Origin: Xenorhabdus japonica
GTDB lineage: Bacteria; Pseudomonadota; Gammaproteobacteria; Enterobacterales; Enterobacteriaceae
NCBI RefSeq assembly: GCF_900115195.1
Contig: NZ_FOVO01000024.1
Location: 1-60,213, forward strand
Length of the DNA stretch: 60,213 nt
Direction of reading: 5' to 3'
The first letter of the stretch is position 1, and the number at the start of each line of letters is the position of its first letter. This document shows positions 1 to 10,484 of this stretch, piece after piece. The notes beneath the pieces were generated by a model. That model did no database searches. It worked only from the letters and a program-made list of their open reading frames with translations, and was not told the DNA's origin. The position numbers and the translations under genes are program-made.

Positions 1-66
1 AGACGGGCTAGGAACCCTAGGCGGCATCAGGCTGCATACACCGCACCAAATCTAATCGTATTTATT

Positions 67-868
67 TTAACCTACATTTAAGATACAAGGCGGTAACCAT
101 TCCAATTGGCATCCGTAGTCTGCTATCGCTTTTATCGTGTCATGTCGTTTATGGAATGGGGCATTATCCATCACAATCACTGCACTGCTTGGAAGCTTTG
201 GCAGCAAATCTTGTGTCATCCAGGCATGAAAGACATCCGCATTAATGTTTCCAGAAAACAAGCTTAAGGTCACGAAGGTCATTTTGAGGATGGCACCCAT
301 GACATTAATGCGACCTCTGGCCTGCCAATCGTGTGTACCGAAGCAGCGCCATCCTTTTGTCGAAGAGCCGTGTGTACGGGGCATAGACTGCGCAAAGCCG
401 CTTTCATCCAGATAAACAATCGGTTTTCCCACCTGTTCATAATGGTGAATGCGCTCGACAAATGCCTGACGAATCCGGGCATCAGCGTTGGGATGCCTTA
501 GCGTTTTTTTTTTGACAGTCATCTTCAGCCGTTTCAAGGCGTAATGGATAGCAGACTGTGCAACGCCTAAGCGTTTTGCCCTTTCCCATTGATAGTCATC
601 GGGGTAATTTTGGACATCCATAATGAGCGCCTCATCACTGATTTTCGTGGGCGGTTTATCACGGGTCATACAAGGCTCTATTTTATGACGCCACCGAAAT
701 AAGGTACGCATAGAAATGTCAAAATGGGTACTCGTTTGTTCGAACGTCAACGAATGCTTGTCTTTGTATGCCAGTACTCTCTTTCGAAAATCCAAACTGT
801 AGCCCATCTTACTTTATCCCTTGTCAGTTGAATCCAGACATTATGCCATATTAATATGATTCTGCTAT
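67..868 (-). mobile_element. IS630-family insertion sequence, transposase truncated at its C-terminus
   Basis: Minus-strand ORF 67..807 (246 aa) is an IS630-type transposase: an N-terminal helix-turn-helix (FDISMRTLFRWRHK region, about residues 25-45), then a DDE/RNase H-like domain with the first Asp in VYLDESGF and the second in VIVMDNAPFHK. The third acidic motif expected after WLPP (the usual YSPDLNPIE) is absent: the frame runs into unrelated sequence and stops after WLPPCILNVG. The element is therefore truncated at its 3' end near position 77 and is probably inactive. Its 5' side abuts omptin sequence at a TATA (about 865-868), consistent with the TA target preference of this family. 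Bases 1-66 beyond the truncation are not recognised. Confidence 0.85.
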
Positions 869-1159
869 AGCCCGTGGGTGAAGGCTTGGAGCAACGATGA
901 ACATTATTTGCGTAATTTAACCATTCCTCAGAAATCCGATAAGGTCCGTTACTATGGTATTAGTATAGATGCGGGCTATTACTTAACTGAAAATACTAAG
1001 ATATATACGGCCGTGACCTGGAATAAATATCGTGAGGGTAAAGGTAAAACGAGATTTATCTACAATGATATTGGTCATACCGAACAGTTAGGGGACGATA
1101 CTATAGGAATCGAAAACCAAAACTACAATATAGGTCTTGGATTACAGTATCATTTTTAG
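866..1159 (+). pseudogene. Omptin (OmpT-like) outer-membrane protease, 3' fragment
   Basis: The frame reads YSPWVKAWSNDEHYLRN and continues to a C-terminal ...NIGLGLQYHF, matching the last third of the omptin family. NDEHY carries the Asp-His part of the omptin catalytic site (Asp210/His212 in OmpT numbering), and the ending on aromatic Phe is the outer-membrane beta-barrel signal. Omptins are about 300 aa; only about 97 codons remain, and the upstream part is replaced by the IS630 element whose end lies directly before the TAT codon. The rest of the gene is not in the window. There is no start codon with a ribosome-binding site, so this is a remnant that cannot give an active protease. Confidence 0.85.
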
Positions 1160-1170
1160 CATTCTTGTGA

Positions 1171-1192
1171 TTGCCCGGTGTTGACCGGGCAA
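1171..1192 (+). terminator. Hairpin after the omptin remnant
   Basis: A perfect 9-bp inverted repeat (TTGCCCGGT / ACCGGGCAA) with a 4-base loop lies 11 bases after the omptin stop codon. The following bases are not a strong U-tract, so termination strength is uncertain. Confidence 0.6.
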
Positions 1193-1746
1193 TCCACAGG
1201 TAATTTTCTTACTTTTTCATATTGCATTATTCTGCATATTTTTAAGAATTATCTCAATGATCAATAAATTATTACAATGATTTATTTTATTTGTTTTTTA
1301 TATATTTAATGAATCATTATAATAGCATTTAATTGTATTTGTTTTTTGTATAATAAATTCGACTTCACAAGTTTTTCATCTATTATTTAATATAAGCTCT
1401 ATCTTATGCGATGTAATTCTTTATGAATTTTAAAATAATCATTCATTTTTCTCATGAATAATTATTAAGGTATTTATGCGTATTTTTATAATAGAGGGTC
1501 ACTATGTGATCGTGTTAAGTAAAACAATAGGGGGATAAATCTAATTGTTTGTGAATTTATTCTTATGGGTATTGGGATAAATAAAATAGGCTTTAATTTT
1601 TAGTGAGTTATAGATATTGAATTTTTCCAAATAGATGATTAAAAAATAATAGTCATAAGTTTTTAACTTTGTGATGAATCAATCCATTTATTAAAATGAT
1701 CTATTGGAATTCAAATATGGATAAAGGTAATATAAAGGAAACAAGC
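1193..1746. other. AT-rich 550-bp leader upstream of the invasin gene
   Basis: No ORF or RNA gene is recognisable. The stretch is very AT-rich with many A/T runs. Such long AT-rich leaders before large surface adhesins in enterics are typical targets of H-NS-type silencing; that is inference from composition, and no specific operator was identified. Confidence 0.4.
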
Positions 1747-4700
1747 ATGAAACGTGGTGGCTTTATTCGCCGTGTTGCATGGTTCAATATTGCATTGCAA
1801 ATATTATTTCCTATTGCAGGAAGTTTAACCCCGGTCATGGTTGCTAATGCGAATAGCCAAGTAGAACCAAATTCAGCGCTTCAACAAGATAGTCGATGGT
1901 ATATCATTCAACAGAATGAAACATTAGATGATATTGCTAAAAATCACTATTCAACGGATAACCAAAATGAATCAAAGGAAAGAGAAAGGCAGCTTGCTAA
2001 TATTGTAAAACAAACAGGGCAATTTTTTAAGAATAACCCAAGCACTGATTCTGCGATGGATCTCGCTCGCTCAACCCTCGCCAATAAAGCTAATAATGAA
2101 ATTGAGAAATGGGTTAAAAAATTTGGTAATGCCCGTATTCAACTGAATACCGATAAGAATTTTTCGTTTAAAGGTTCTCAATTTGATTTGTTGTTTCCTT
2201 TATGGGATGAAAAGGAAAATCTCATCTTTAATCAAAACAGCCTTCACAGAATAGATGGCAGAACGCAAGCTAATGTGGGGTTTGGCTGGCGTCATTTCAC
2301 GTCTGATTATATGTTTGGTCATAACGTATTTTTTGATTACGATTTATCACGACACCATTCCCGTGTTGGCGTAGGAATAGAGTATTGGCGTGACTATTTA
2401 AAATTGAATGCAAATGGCTATATGCGAATCAGTAGCTGGAAAGACTCCCCTGATCTTGAGGATTATCGTGAACGACCAGCTAATGGCTGGGATATTCGGG
2501 TTGAGGGATACTTACCACAATATCCTCAGTTGGGTGCAAAATTTATTTATGAACAATATCATGGCAATGAGGTGGCGTTATTTGGTAAGGATAATCGCCA
2601 GCAAAAACCCCACGCATTTACAGCAGGTATTACTTATACGCCAGTACCTCTGATCACTATCGGTGCTGAGACACGGGAAGGTAAATCCGGTAAAAATGAT
2701 GCGAAATTGAATTTTCAAATAAATTATCAAATTGGTATTCCGTGGCTGAAACAAATTTCAACTGATGCTGTTTCTTCTTTGCGTAAATTATCTGGTAATC
2801 GCTATAGTTTTGTTGAGCGAAATAATAACATCTTTTTGGAATATCAGAAAAAAGAAGTGATTCGATTGCAATTAGATGAAGTGATCGAAGGTTATGCCGG
2901 TGAAGAGAAGCCATTAAAGGTTGCTATAGCTTCAAAATATGGTCTTGAGCGCATTGATTGGGATTTTGCTTTATTGGCAGCTAATGGTGGCAAGGTTATT
3001 GAAAAGCGGGAGAATGATTACCGTATTTTGCTGCCAAATTACCAATATGGCCAAGAGGCTAATAATACATACCAAGTCTCTGCTGTTGCTATTGATAAAA
3101 AAGGCAATTATTCAACTCGGGCTTATCTTCAGGTTATCGTTTCTTCTGCGGCAATAGATAAAATGCAAAGCGCACTATCACCGACAAAAGTTGAGTTACC
3201 CGCAGATGGCAAAAGTACCAGAGAAATAACGTTAGAGATTAGAGATAAACGGAATTTGCCTATTAATGTTAATACTGAAGAAATCAATATTAAGATTGAA
3301 TCAGAGCAGAAAACACCCGATAGCCTGCCTGTTCAGGTTCCTGCTTCCCAGAATGCTACTGCAAAGAAATCTACTGCTACTGGAATCGGTGCATCTACTC
3401 AGATTTCAGCTTTTCAGTATATTGAAGCAGGGAAATATGTTGCTACGGTGACAGCAGGTACGCGTACTGAAACGTTAACGCTGACCCCATTGGTGAGAAA
3501 TACTATTTTTTCTTCTGCAAATATCGTGGTTAAAGCAGATGAAAAAACGGCAAAAATCAAACCCGGCCAATTGAATATTTTACAGAAAAATGTGCCGGCG
3601 GATGGTAGCACTCCGAACCAGATAGAAATGACTGTAACTGATAGGTTTGGTAATCCAATTCCTGATTATGTCGTCACATTTAATGCAGACAATGGCGCTG
3701 ATATTAAAGGAGAAGGTACCACCGATGTAAATGGCCGATTAGTGATGCCGATGACAAATACCAATGCAGGAACGACTACAGTTACAGTTAACGTAGGAGG
3801 TATAGAGTACTCTGTAGAAGTTGTATTTACGCCGGACGAAAAAACAGCACGTATTGAAGAGAGCAATTTACAACTTATGCATCCAGATGGATCTATTGCG
3901 ACCGAAGGAGATACTTTTGTTGCTGATGGGCAAACAGAATATCTAATTAAAGCAATAGTGACAGATAAGTCGGGTAACTTGATTCCTAACGTAGAGGTAA
4001 TTTTTCACGCTAATAATCAGGCGAGTATTACAGAGGAAAGAGTTGAATCAAATGAGCAAGGAGCGGCAGAAACGTCAATAAGTAGCACAAAATCTGGAAC
4101 CACAACGGTGACCGCGACTATCAACACGGGAACAGGCGCTATACAGGTTGAGATCCCAATGACCTTTATCGGGCATAAAGCGACGGTCAGAGTGTTAAAA
4201 GTTGAGCTGGATGAGAGTAAAAACCAGCCTGATCCTGAGGGTAACTATCTTGCAGATGGTAAAACACCTGTTACTGTTAAAGCTTTTGTTGTTGATGAAA
4301 ATGACAATCCACTGACATCGGTCACAATCTATTGGGAATCAAATCGGGACAGGAATGTAGTTAAGCTGGGCGGTTTTCAATCTGATACAGATGACAATGG
4401 GATCGCTTTTGCTACAGTGACGAGTACAGAAGCCTTTGATGTAAAAATCACTGCCAGTACGAATAAGAGTTCAGAGAGAAGTTTAAGCACCTCAGAACCT
4501 ATTAGGTTTAAGGAAGATGCTTCCATAGGGATAGTCACTGAAATAAAACAAGAAAATCCTAATAAAGACTTCGTTGCAGATGGTAAAGATAGTGTGAAGT
4601 TAACTTCGCAACTCGTTGATAAAAATGGTAACCCTTTGAAGGAAGTTAAAGTTACATGGGCAACTGATAAAAATGGAGCGGTGGTTAATCAAACAAGCAT

Positions 4701-7700
4701 TACAGATGAAAATGGGGTCGCAAAAACAACACTGAAATCTACTGAATCAGGTGAGATCACTGTGACGGCAACTTATGAAAACAGTGATAGTACGCATAAT
4801 ATTCAAGCGATTAAAGTCAATGCGGCTGCGGATTGGAATACCGCAAAAGTTTCGCTCATCAGTGATAAAAGCGAAGCTGTCGCGGATGGCTATGATGGGA
4901 TTAAAGTGATTGCAACGGTTATTGATGTAAATAATAACCCATTGTCTGGTAAGCATATTACTTGGCGTTCTTCGGAAAAAAATAATCAGTTGGATCCTGT
5001 TGCAAGCCTGATTGATGCACAAGGGAAGGCGAACACAGTTATTTCGGGTACGCAGGCTGGAGATATCGTTATTGAAGCGATATTTATGAATGAAGTAAAA
5101 GCAAAACATACGGTGACTTTTACCGCCATTCAACCGGATTCTGAAAATTCCGATGTAATTGGTATGCAAAAGCAAAGCCAATTTACATTATCGCCGCAAT
5201 CTATTGTGGCAGATGGAATAATTAAGGCAGAAGCGAAGCTGGTTCTTAAAGATCAGTACGGTAATTTAGTTCCTAACCAGAATAACAAAATTTCATATTC
5301 AGTTATTTCGGGGGATACCAGCGGCATTATTTTCCATAATCAAAAGGAATCTGCACCGGGTGTTTATACAGTATCTATCACTGGATCACAGGAAGGGTTA
5401 GCTATTATTCGCGCTGAGGTAATAAGTCGCGCTGAAGTAACAAAACAACTCTATTTTGACGCAACGTTAGGTTTTGTTGCCAATGCAACAACAGCTCAAC
5501 TGGCATCTGTCGCAATGATGAAAGCAGGTTCTAATAACCCAAACAACTTACAATTTATTTCTGTTAATACGGATGGTCAAGACAATGTCATTATTAAAGC
5601 CCAACTTCAAGATAATAACGGAAATAAGGCACTGCCTAATATTGTTGTCGGCTGGAAAGCCACATTGGGAGATTTATCTTCAATATTGAGTAAAACCGAT
5701 GCAAATGGTATTGCAGAAATATTATTGACGAGTAAACAGGCAGGGAATGCTCAAGTCACTGCGGTATTGGGCAGTGGAGAGAGAACCGCTCAAACTCAGG
5801 CGAGGTTTGTTGCTGGGGCGCTGTCAAAATCACATTCATTAGTGAATATCTCAAAAAATATTGCAGCTGCCGGGGAAGAAATTCAGATTACGTTTACCCC
5901 TAAAGATATAAACGGCAATTTACTGACAGGAACAATAGGAAATATAGCATTAGAGTATACAAATGATTTAGGTATCACGCCTAATCCACCTCAGTTTCAG
6001 AAAAATAACTTCGGAGATTATGTTGCTAATATTCAAGCCAAAAATGTAGGTCATACGGATATTACTATTAATGTTGATTCTAATGTTGATTCTAATACTG
6101 ATTCCCTAAGAATTGACCATCCTGTCAAATTAGAGATCGTGGCTAATCATACAAAACCCCAAGCGGTTGATGGGCAGAATCCATTTATTGTAAACAAACA
6201 AGGCGGAAACGATCTTCTTAAGGATGGGGATAGTGTGACGGTTGATGAAACAGTAACTTATTCCATTCCATTGGTGGATGAAAATGGTAATCCGTTAAGT
6301 AAAGATATCCCTACCTATTGGTCGATTGAAGGTGAAGGTATATTAAGTGCGGCGAGTGTATTAACAGATAATAAAGGTATAGCCAAAGTCGGATTGAGTA
6401 GTAATAAAACTGGCATGGCTAAAGTGACAGTCAATCTGCCAGATGGAAAATCTTATACGCAAACTGTGATATTTACTGCGGGTAAGTTAGATACACAAAA
6501 CTCCGCAGTCATATTATCTAAATCTAAAATAATTGCTGATGGTAATGACGAAACGCTTCTTATTGTGAAATTGTATGATACATCAGGAAATGTGATACCT
6601 AACCGTTCAACTGATATTCGGGTAAATCCTCAAAACGGAAAGGGTATCAATATTTCTCCACAATTCGTTGAAGATAATGTTCACTCTGGTGAATACCATA
6701 TTCCAATTAAAGGGACGAAAATAGGTAATGAAGAATTTACCGTATCGGTTAATGGGGTGGATTTAATCAAGAAACCGATTCTTACCTTTATTGGTGATGG
6801 AAAGTCTAAAAAGATGACTGACTTTACTCTCAGTCAGCGCTCAATAGAGGCGGGCACTTTCGTTACATATTCTGTAAAAGTCATTGATGCCAATAATAAC
6901 CCATTGGAAGGCATGATGGTTTCATGGCGATTACCATCAGACATGGCCTATGATAAGGCGTATAAACCGAGATCAGCCAGTCAGACGGATAGGCAAGGTA
7001 TCGCCGTGCTGAACATTAAGCCCATCAATGCCGGAAAATTCACTCTTGAAGCCTCTTTGGATGGAAATACACATCAGGATATGCCAGAGCTGACGGTGAC
7101 TTCATCGGCCATTGACTTGCGAAAGTCGACATTTGTGACAGATGTGACGAAGATTGGTACAGCTGGCAAACAGAAAGAAGCAATACTGACAGTTAAGTTG
7201 TCAGATCAATACGATAATCCTGTTAGTGGGAAAAACGTCAAAATAGACTTGTTGAAGAAGCTAAATGGTTTCAACGTAAGTTCGGTCAAAGATAATGGTG
7301 ATGGTACTTATACCGCATCAGCGACTTCAAGCAATAAAGGCTCGGCTGAACTTCAGGCTGAGGTTAATGGGCAAAAAATAGGGAATACATTAGTTATTAA
7401 TGTAGGGGCTATTACGCCGACTTTGCGTTTTGATAATAAAGATGTAAAGGCAACTTATACTAAAAACTATACAAAATCCCAAAAAGTACACAACTTACCA
7501 CACGGTGTACGTAAGATGTGGACAAGTTCAGCACCGGACGTTGCCGATGTGGATGACAACGGGAATATCACATTACTGAAAGCGGGTAAAACAACCATTA
7601 CGGTACAAACGGGAACCAATGGGCAGTATAACAAGACGGATGCGAGCTATCAGTTGACGGTGGCGCGTGCAGAGCCTCGGTTAAAGAGCCGGGATATACA

Positions 7701-9141
7701 AATTGTTGCAGCATGGAATGATGGAGTAAGTCGCAAGGCTGAAATCAAGTTCGATAATCGGGACGTAGATTATGACAATTTATTGAAACTGAGCCAATTT
7801 TCCAGTTCTGCCAATAATGTGGTGAAAGTGGATACATATGGCAATCTTACGGCGGTGAAACCCGGAACGGCTACGATAACTATCAGTACGCCAGAGACAG
7901 AGCAGTTTGATAAATCTACTACAACAATCAGCTATGTATTGGAGAAAGGAGTACTTGATATTAATTTTGATAAAAAAGTTATTGAGAGTGACTTAGATGG
8001 TCAGGATATAAGTTCTCTAATTCAAAATTTAACTCTTCCTCTACATGCTAATTCTAAGATGAAAAGCAGTAATTCTGCGGTTGTAGAAATTATAGATAGC
8101 AAATGGAAAAAGAAATCTTCTGGATTAACGACTATTACTCAATATATTGATGAAAATGATTACTATAAATATAGTGAAGGTAGTTATGAAATTATCATAT
8201 ATGATAAGCCTATTATAATTTATCAAGAACCAAATGTAATTAATGCAGGAAAAGAAATCAAAATTTCTGATAGCAAGAAATGGACTCCTGTTTTTACAAC
8301 AGATAACTTGAGTATAATTTGGAAATTAGACAGTAATAATAAATACCGAGAAGCTACTGAAGTATTTGTCGAATTGGTTGGAGACAATGGACAACTTCTT
8401 GATAAGAAAACTTATAGTGCGAGTTTATTAAATTCAAGTAATGAAATAATCAAAACCATATTTGAGCCAGAATCTAGTTATTGGGGTAAGCGAGCTTTAA
8501 TAAGATTGACGGTAAAAGGTAAAGGTTCGCTTTCCGTGGTAAAAGAATCCCATGCTTTTCAAATTGAAAATCTTTCTCCAAATAAAATATGGAAAGAGCT
8601 GCGTATAAAAAAACGAATTAAAGTTGGAGAAATTTTTAATGTCCAAGGGGGATATGGTTATCGGTGGGAGAATTCTTGTCGAGATCATTTTGATGGTTGG
8701 TGGAGTTCTATAATTGGAGAGAATAAATATGTGGTTGTAGTTGCTTTAAATGGGGATAGTAAAATCGATTTCGGTGATCAGAAGCTGCTTTCTCCGATGG
8801 AATTTTCTTATCAAGCAATAACCAACAAAAATTATCTGGCTGATTTTTACACAATTGAGAGGACGGAGCCGAATGCCAACGGTCAAATAGTAAAAAACCA
8901 TATTAATGAGAGTACTAATTTGGGAGTTGAAACTTCTGATTATGTAGGTGCTCAATTAGCGCTGATTAATCCAGACTGTTGGAAGAATGAAGTAGGGGGA
9001 TATCGGATGAGTGTGACGATCAAATATGCAGGGAACGTGTACAAATATACCAGTACTCAGAGTCATGGATATGGTGGTAATGGTGATGGTATGTATAAGG
9101 AAAATATAGATAATAAATGGAAGTTACAAAGCGTCCATTAA
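1747..9141 (+). CDS. Giant inverse autotransporter adhesin (invasin/intimin family)
   Basis: About 2,464 aa. I chose the ATG at 1747 rather than 1696 because AAAGGAAA sits just upstream and the protein then begins MKRGGFIRRVAWFNIALQ, a basic n-region plus hydrophobic stretch. Order of parts: signal peptide; a LysM-like segment (WYIIQQNETLDDIAKNHY, about residue 50); the inverse-autotransporter beta-barrel (about 125-375, with VGFGWRHF, GHNVFFDYD and GVGIEYWRDYLKLN); then a long stalk of about a dozen group-1 bacterial Ig-like repeats, many with the VADG-type motif; two group-2 Ig-like repeats (GNITLLKAGKTTITV and GNLTAVKPGTATITI); and a unique C-terminal tip of about 400 aa. The only cysteines I noticed are two in the tip (near residues 2311 and 2411), which could form a disulphide as in the invasin tip domain. 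Predicted role: surface adhesion to host cells or other bacteria; the receptor is unknown. Confidence 0.92.
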   Translation: MKRGGFIRRVAWFNIALQILFPIAGSLTPVMVANANSQVEPNSALQQDSRWYIIQQNETLDDIAKNHYSTDNQNESKERERQLANIVKQTGQFFKNNPSTDSAMDLARSTLANKANNEIEKWVKKFGNARIQLNTDKNFSFKGSQFDLLFPLWDEKENLIFNQNSLHRIDGRTQANVGFGWRHFTSDYMFGHNVFFDYDLSRHHSRVGVGIEYWRDYLKLNANGYMRISSWKDSPDLEDYRERPANGWDIRVEGYLPQYPQLGAKFIYEQYHGNEVALFGKDNRQQKPHAFTAGITYTPVPLITIGAETREGKSGKNDAKLNFQINYQIGIPWLKQISTDAVSSLRKLSGNRYSFVERNNNIFLEYQKKEVIRLQLDEVIEGYAGEEKPLKVAIASKYGLERIDWDFALLAANGGKVIEKRENDYRILLPNYQYGQEANNTYQVSAVAIDKKGNYSTRAYLQVIVSSAAIDKMQSALSPTKVELPADGKSTREITLEIRDKRNLPINVNTEEINIKIESEQKTPDSLPVQVPASQNATAKKSTATGIGASTQISAFQYIEAGKYVATVTAGTRTETLTLTPLVRNTIFSSANIVVKADEKTAKIKPGQLNILQKNVPADGSTPNQIEMTVTDRFGNPIPDYVVTFNADNGADIKGEGTTDVNGRLVMPMTNTNAGTTTVTVNVGGIEYSVEVVFTPDEKTARIEESNLQLMHPDGSIATEGDTFVADGQTEYLIKAIVTDKSGNLIPNVEVIFHANNQASITEERVESNEQGAAETSISSTKSGTTTVTATINTGTGAIQVEIPMTFIGHKATVRVLKVELDESKNQPDPEGNYLADGKTPVTVKAFVVDENDNPLTSVTIYWESNRDRNVVKLGGFQSDTDDNGIAFATVTSTEAFDVKITASTNKSSERSLSTSEPIRFKEDASIGIVTEIKQENPNKDFVADGKDSVKLTSQLVDKNGNPLKEVKVTWATDKNGAVVNQTSITDENGVAKTTLKSTESGEITVTATYENSDSTHNIQAIKVNAAADWNTAKVSLISDKSEAVADGYDGIKVIATVIDVNNNPLSGKHITWRSSEKNNQLDPVASLIDAQGKANTVISGTQAGDIVIEAIFMNEVKAKHTVTFTAIQPDSENSDVIGMQKQSQFTLSPQSIVADGIIKAEAKLVLKDQYGNLVPNQNNKISYSVISGDTSGIIFHNQKESAPGVYTVSITGSQEGLAIIRAEVISRAEVTKQLYFDATLGFVANATTAQLASVAMMKAGSNNPNNLQFISVNTDGQDNVIIKAQLQDNNGNKALPNIVVGWKATLGDLSSILSKTDANGIAEILLTSKQAGNAQVTAVLGSGERTAQTQARFVAGALSKSHSLVNISKNIAAAGEEIQITFTPKDINGNLLTGTIGNIALEYTNDLGITPNPPQFQKNNFGDYVANIQAKNVGHTDITINVDSNVDSNTDSLRIDHPVKLEIVANHTKPQAVDGQNPFIVNKQGGNDLLKDGDSVTVDETVTYSIPLVDENGNPLSKDIPTYWSIEGEGILSAASVLTDNKGIAKVGLSSNKTGMAKVTVNLPDGKSYTQTVIFTAGKLDTQNSAVILSKSKIIADGNDETLLIVKLYDTSGNVIPNRSTDIRVNPQNGKGINISPQFVEDNVHSGEYHIPIKGTKIGNEEFTVSVNGVDLIKKPILTFIGDGKSKKMTDFTLSQRSIEAGTFVTYSVKVIDANNNPLEGMMVSWRLPSDMAYDKAYKPRSASQTDRQGIAVLNIKPINAGKFTLEASLDGNTHQDMPELTVTSSAIDLRKSTFVTDVTKIGTAGKQKEAILTVKLSDQYDNPVSGKNVKIDLLKKLNGFNVSSVKDNGDGTYTASATSSNKGSAELQAEVNGQKIGNTLVINVGAITPTLRFDNKDVKATYTKNYTKSQKVHNLPHGVRKMWTSSAPDVADVDDNGNITLLKAGKTTITVQTGTNGQYNKTDASYQLTVARAEPRLKSRDIQIVAAWNDGVSRKAEIKFDNRDVDYDNLLKLSQFSSSANNVVKVDTYGNLTAVKPGTATITISTPETEQFDKSTTTISYVLEKGVLDINFDKKVIESDLDGQDISSLIQNLTLPLHANSKMKSSNSAVVEIIDSKWKKKSSGLTTITQYIDENDYYKYSEGSYEIIIYDKPIIIYQEPNVINAGKEIKISDSKKWTPVFTTDNLSIIWKLDSNNKYREATEVFVELVGDNGQLLDKKTYSASLLNSSNEIIKTIFEPESSYWGKRALIRLTVKGKGSLSVVKESHAFQIENLSPNKIWKELRIKKRIKVGEIFNVQGGYGYRWENSCRDHFDGWWSSIIGENKYVVVVALNGDSKIDFGDQKLLSPMEFSYQAITNKNYLADFYTIERTEPNANGQIVKNHINESTNLGVETSDYVGAQLALINPDCWKNEVGGYRMSVTIKYAGNVYKYTSTQSHGYGGNGDGMYKENIDNKWKLQSVH

Positions 9142-9218
9142 TTATCTACTGGTGAAAAATAGTTATTGGTAATTTAAAAGTGGTTTTTTAAATATTACTT
9201 CCAATATCTTTCATATAA

Positions 9219-9244
9219 GTAAGGGCACATTTGTGCGCCCTTAC
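9219..9244. terminator. Terminator between convergent invasin and lhgO
   Basis: Inverted repeat GTAAGGGC / GCCCTTAC with a short internal loop lies between the convergent ends of the invasin gene and lhgO. It could serve both directions. Confidence 0.6.
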
Positions 9245-9293
9245 TTGTTATGGAGATTCTTCCGAATTGGTTTTTAGCTAAGGCATTAAAGAG

Positions 9294-10484
9294 CTAGACA
9301 GAAGAAAAATACTTTTTCACAATCTCCCTCCCAATCTCTATCGAAGCCGTAGCCGCCGGAGAAGGGGCATTACAAACATGCAGTGAACGGCGACCTTTCA
9401 CAAAGTGAAAATCATCCACCAATTTGCCATCAGCAGTGAGTGCCTGAGCACGCACACCAGCTGGCCCCGGTGTGATATCTTCGGGTTGTAGATCAGGAAT
9501 AAGTTGATGGGCATTTTCGGTAAAAAGTTGGCGTGAAAAGGAACGTCGCATTTCTGCCATGCCTTCACAATAATAACGTGTGGCGATTTTCCAAAAACCT
9601 TTATAAGTCAGCACTTCTGCTAAATCCCGTGGGTTGAAATCTGTTTTGCGATACCCCTCGCGTTTAAATGCCAATACTGCATTGGGGCCGACATCCCGCT
9701 TGCCATTATGCATTCGCGTAAAATGAACACCAAGGAAAGGGAAATCAGGATTGGGTACGGGGTAAATCAGGTGATTAACCAGATAGTTTTTACTGTTGTC
9801 CAAAACATAATACTCACCACGAAAGGGGACGATCCTCATGCCCGTTTCATAGCCTGCCAGTTTGGCAATTCTGTCACTGTGCAATCCGGCACAATTCACC
9901 AGCCATTTTGCCTGATAGCTGGCTTGTTGGGTTTGTACCTCAACGTCATTACTTTTTTCACGAATACTTTGAACTTGCTGCTGATAATGAATGTCTCCAC
10001 CTCTGGTTTGAATTATTTCCGCCAGTTTTGCCGCAATTTCTGGGTAATTTACGATCCCTGCATCCGGCACCAAGATTGCCTCAAGCCCATTGACATAAGG
10101 CTCGCGCTCTTTCAGTTGAGTTTGCGAAAGGAGACTGACGTCAAGGCCATTTTTCAATCCTCGTTGATAGATATCTTCCAGCAAAGGCAGCTCTTTGAAT
10201 TGCGTGGCAACAATCACCTTACCGCACCGATCGTAATATAATCCATGTTGTTGACAAAATTCATATATCGTGAGGTTTCCCTGTTTAGCTAATCGTGCTT
10301 TTAAACTGCCGGGCGTGTAATAAATACCGGAGTGCACAACATTGCTGTTATGGCCGCTTTGATGTGCAGCCACGCCATTTTCTTTATCCAATATCAGCAA
10401 GCGCAGGTGCGGATGCTGTTCTTGCAGGGCATTGGCAGTGCCAAGCCCGACTAATCCCGCACCAATGATAATTACGTCATACAT
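9294..10484 (-). CDS. lhgO: L-2-hydroxyglutarate oxidase/dehydrogenase LhgO
   Basis: 396 aa from the ATG at 10484 (MYDVIIIGAGLVGLG, the usual family N-terminus); an ATG six codons upstream (10502) is the alternative. The N-terminal GAGLVGLGTANAL is a Rossmann FAD-binding motif, and HQSGHNSNVVHSGIYY is characteristic of the LhgO/DAAO-type FAD oxidoreductases. The family oxidises L-2-hydroxyglutarate to 2-oxoglutarate and passes electrons to the membrane quinone pool. Its start lies at or just inside the 3' end of the TRAP permease gene, so the two are translationally linked. In E. coli lhgO belongs to the glutarate catabolic (csiD) operon; here it is instead attached to a TAXI-TRAP transporter, which suggests import and oxidation of a C5 (hydroxy)dicarboxylate. 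Confidence 0.9.
   Translation of the reverse strand: MYDVIIIGAGLVGLGTANALQEQHPHLRLLILDKENGVAAHQSGHNSNVVHSGIYYTPGSLKARLAKQGNLTIYEFCQQHGLYYDRCGKVIVATQFKELPLLEDIYQRGLKNGLDVSLLSQTQLKEREPYVNGLEAILVPDAGIVNYPEIAAKLAEIIQTRGGDIHYQQQVQSIREKSNDVEVQTQQASYQAKWLVNCAGLHSDRIAKLAGYETGMRIVPFRGEYYVLDNSKNYLVNHLIYPVPNPDFPFLGVHFTRMHNGKRDVGPNAVLAFKREGYRKTDFNPRDLAEVLTYKGFWKIATRYYCEGMAEMRRSFSRQLFTENAHQLIPDLQPEDITPGPAGVRAQALTADGKLVDDFHFVKGRRSLHVCNAPSPAATASIEIGREIVKKYFSSV

Noticed and set aside
4747-5181. 144-codon minus-strand ORF inside the invasin gene
   Set aside because: Antisense to a continuous Ig-like repeat frame, with no ribosome-binding site and composition of a shadow frame.
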